From CAG-582 sp964551965 (GTDB taxonomy: Bacteria; Bacillota_I; Bacilli_A; RF39; UBA660), in contig CAZKFB010000051.1 of NCBI GenBank assembly GCA_964551965.1, positions 1 through 6,672 of the forward strand: a DNA stretch of 6,672 nucleotides. Direction: 5' to 3'. Position numbers and translations under genes: made by a program. This document shows, in pieces, positions 6,013 through 6,672 of the stretch. Positions within the stretch are counted from its first letter, which is position 1; each line of letters begins with the position of its first letter. The notes under the pieces are model-generated. The model saw nothing but the letters and a program-made list of their open reading frames with translations. It was not told the DNA's origin and made no database searches.

Positions 6013-6672
6013 TTATTTATTAGCTTCCGCTTCTTTCATCATCTTATCTATTTCATCATCAGATAAATTTGTACTTGATGTAATTGTAATCTTTTGTTCT
6101 TTATTAGTACCTAAATCTTTAGCTTTAACATTAACAATACCATTAGCATCGATGTCAAATGTAACTTCAATTTGAGGAACACCACGTCTAGCTGGAGGTA
6201 TATCAGACAATTGGAATCTTCCTAATGTCTTATTATCAGCAGCCATTGGTCTTTCACCTTGTAATACATGAATATCTACTGCTGGTTGATTATCTTGAGC
6301 AGTTGAGAATATTTGTGATTTACTTGTAGGAATAGTTGTATTACGTGGAATTAATACTGTCATAACATCACCTAATGTTTCAAGTCCTAATGATAATGGA
6401 GTAACATCAAGTAATACTAAGTCTTGAACTTCACCAGTTAATACACCACCTTGAATAGCTGCACCCATAGCAACAACTTCATCAGGGTTAACGCTCTTAT
6501 TTGGTTCTTTTCCTAATTCATTTTTAACTAATTCTTGAATATATGGAATACGAGTTGAACCACCAACTAAAACTACTTGATCGATATCACTTGTACTCAA
6601 TTTAGCATCCTTTAATGCCTTTCTAACAGCATCTAAAGTTGAATCAAATAAATCTTTATTTAAACTTTCAAA
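6013..6672 (-). CDS. dnaK: Chaperone protein DnaK (Hsp70), 5'-partial and prematurely stopped
   Basis: DnaK is the ATP-driven Hsp70 chaperone that works with DnaJ and GrpE on unfolded cytoplasmic proteins. The frame is open to the right edge (first codons FESLNKDLFDSTLDAVRKAL), so roughly 280 N-terminal residues lie outside. In the window are the last part of the ATPase domain (DQVVLVGGSTRIPYI, NPDEVVAMGAAIQGGVLTG), the interdomain linker (DLVLLDVTPLSLG), and the complete substrate-binding beta domain (IFSTAQDNQPAVDIHVLQGE, GVPQIEVTFDIDANGIVNV, KEQKITIT). The frame stops at TAA 6013-6015 after MMKEAEANK, at the beginning of the helical lid. Bacterial DnaK normally continues about 110 residues, and the missing part is present downstream in the same frame. 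A product ending here would be a lidless DnaK: expected to bind peptide but release it faster. A TTG at 6598-6600 is internal (Leu in DAKLSTSDID), not a start. Confidence 0.95.
   Translation of the reverse strand, partial: FESLNKDLFDSTLDAVRKALKDAKLSTSDIDQVVLVGGSTRIPYIQELVKNELGKEPNKSVNPDEVVAMGAAIQGGVLTGEVQDLVLLDVTPLSLGLETLGDVMTVLIPRNTTIPTSKSQIFSTAQDNQPAVDIHVLQGERPMAADNKTLGRFQLSDIPPARRGVPQIEVTFDIDANGIVNVKAKDLGTNKEQKITITSSTNLSDDEIDKMMKEAEANK

Noticed and set aside
6598..6600. TTG as an independent start for a short DnaK fragment
   Set aside because: The frame is open and conserved DnaK upstream to the window edge; this is an internal leucine.
5630..6672. CIRCE/HrcA operator for the chaperone genes
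   Set aside because: No CIRCE inverted repeat was seen between dnaK and pepF; if present it would be upstream of dnaK or hrcA, outside the window.

Overview
This is an AT-rich window from a bacterium that probably belongs to the low-GC Bacillota/Mycoplasmatota side of the tree. The signs are A/T-ending codons throughout, AAGGAG-type ribosome binding sites, and DnaK and DnaJ proteins that read like those of Bacilli. A class III (oxygen-sensitive) ribonucleotide reductase points to anaerobic growth. Every tryptophan codon I checked is TGG, so nothing here suggests TGA recoding. The species cannot be named from this window.

Layout, left to right. Positions 1-1025 (minus) hold the N-terminal half of nrdD, cut by the left edge. 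Positions 1026-1137 are a divergent control region with two back-to-back promoters sharing one perfect palindrome. A Crp/Fnr-family regulator follows on the plus strand to 1770. It meets a minus-strand gene for an unrecognised putative HExxH metalloprotein (1767-2672) tail to tail; the stops overlap inside one hairpin that can terminate transcription both ways. The rest is a minus-strand chaperone cluster, in transcription order dnaK (entering from the right edge), pepF (M3 oligoendopeptidase F) and dnaJ (type I Hsp40). dnaJ ends in an AT-rich terminator that overlaps the promoter of the metalloprotein gene.

Two points deserve most attention. First, dnaK is interrupted by an in-frame TAA at 6013-6015. 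The frame continues for another 109 well-conserved codons, through the lid domain and acidic tail, to a TAG at 5683-5685. This is a recent nonsense mutation, a sequence error, or readthrough. Second, the palindrome at 1081-1094 covers the -35 box of the regulator gene and lies about 42 bp upstream of the predicted nrdD start site. That is the expected geometry for a Crp/Fnr protein that represses itself and activates nrdD.

How the genes fit together: DnaK and DnaJ are chaperone partners, and PepF would degrade short peptides, so the cluster links folding to peptide turnover (inference). nrdD and the regulator form a likely anaerobiosis or redox module. I found no mobile element, CRISPR array, RNA gene or defence system, and no convincing wholly new system.
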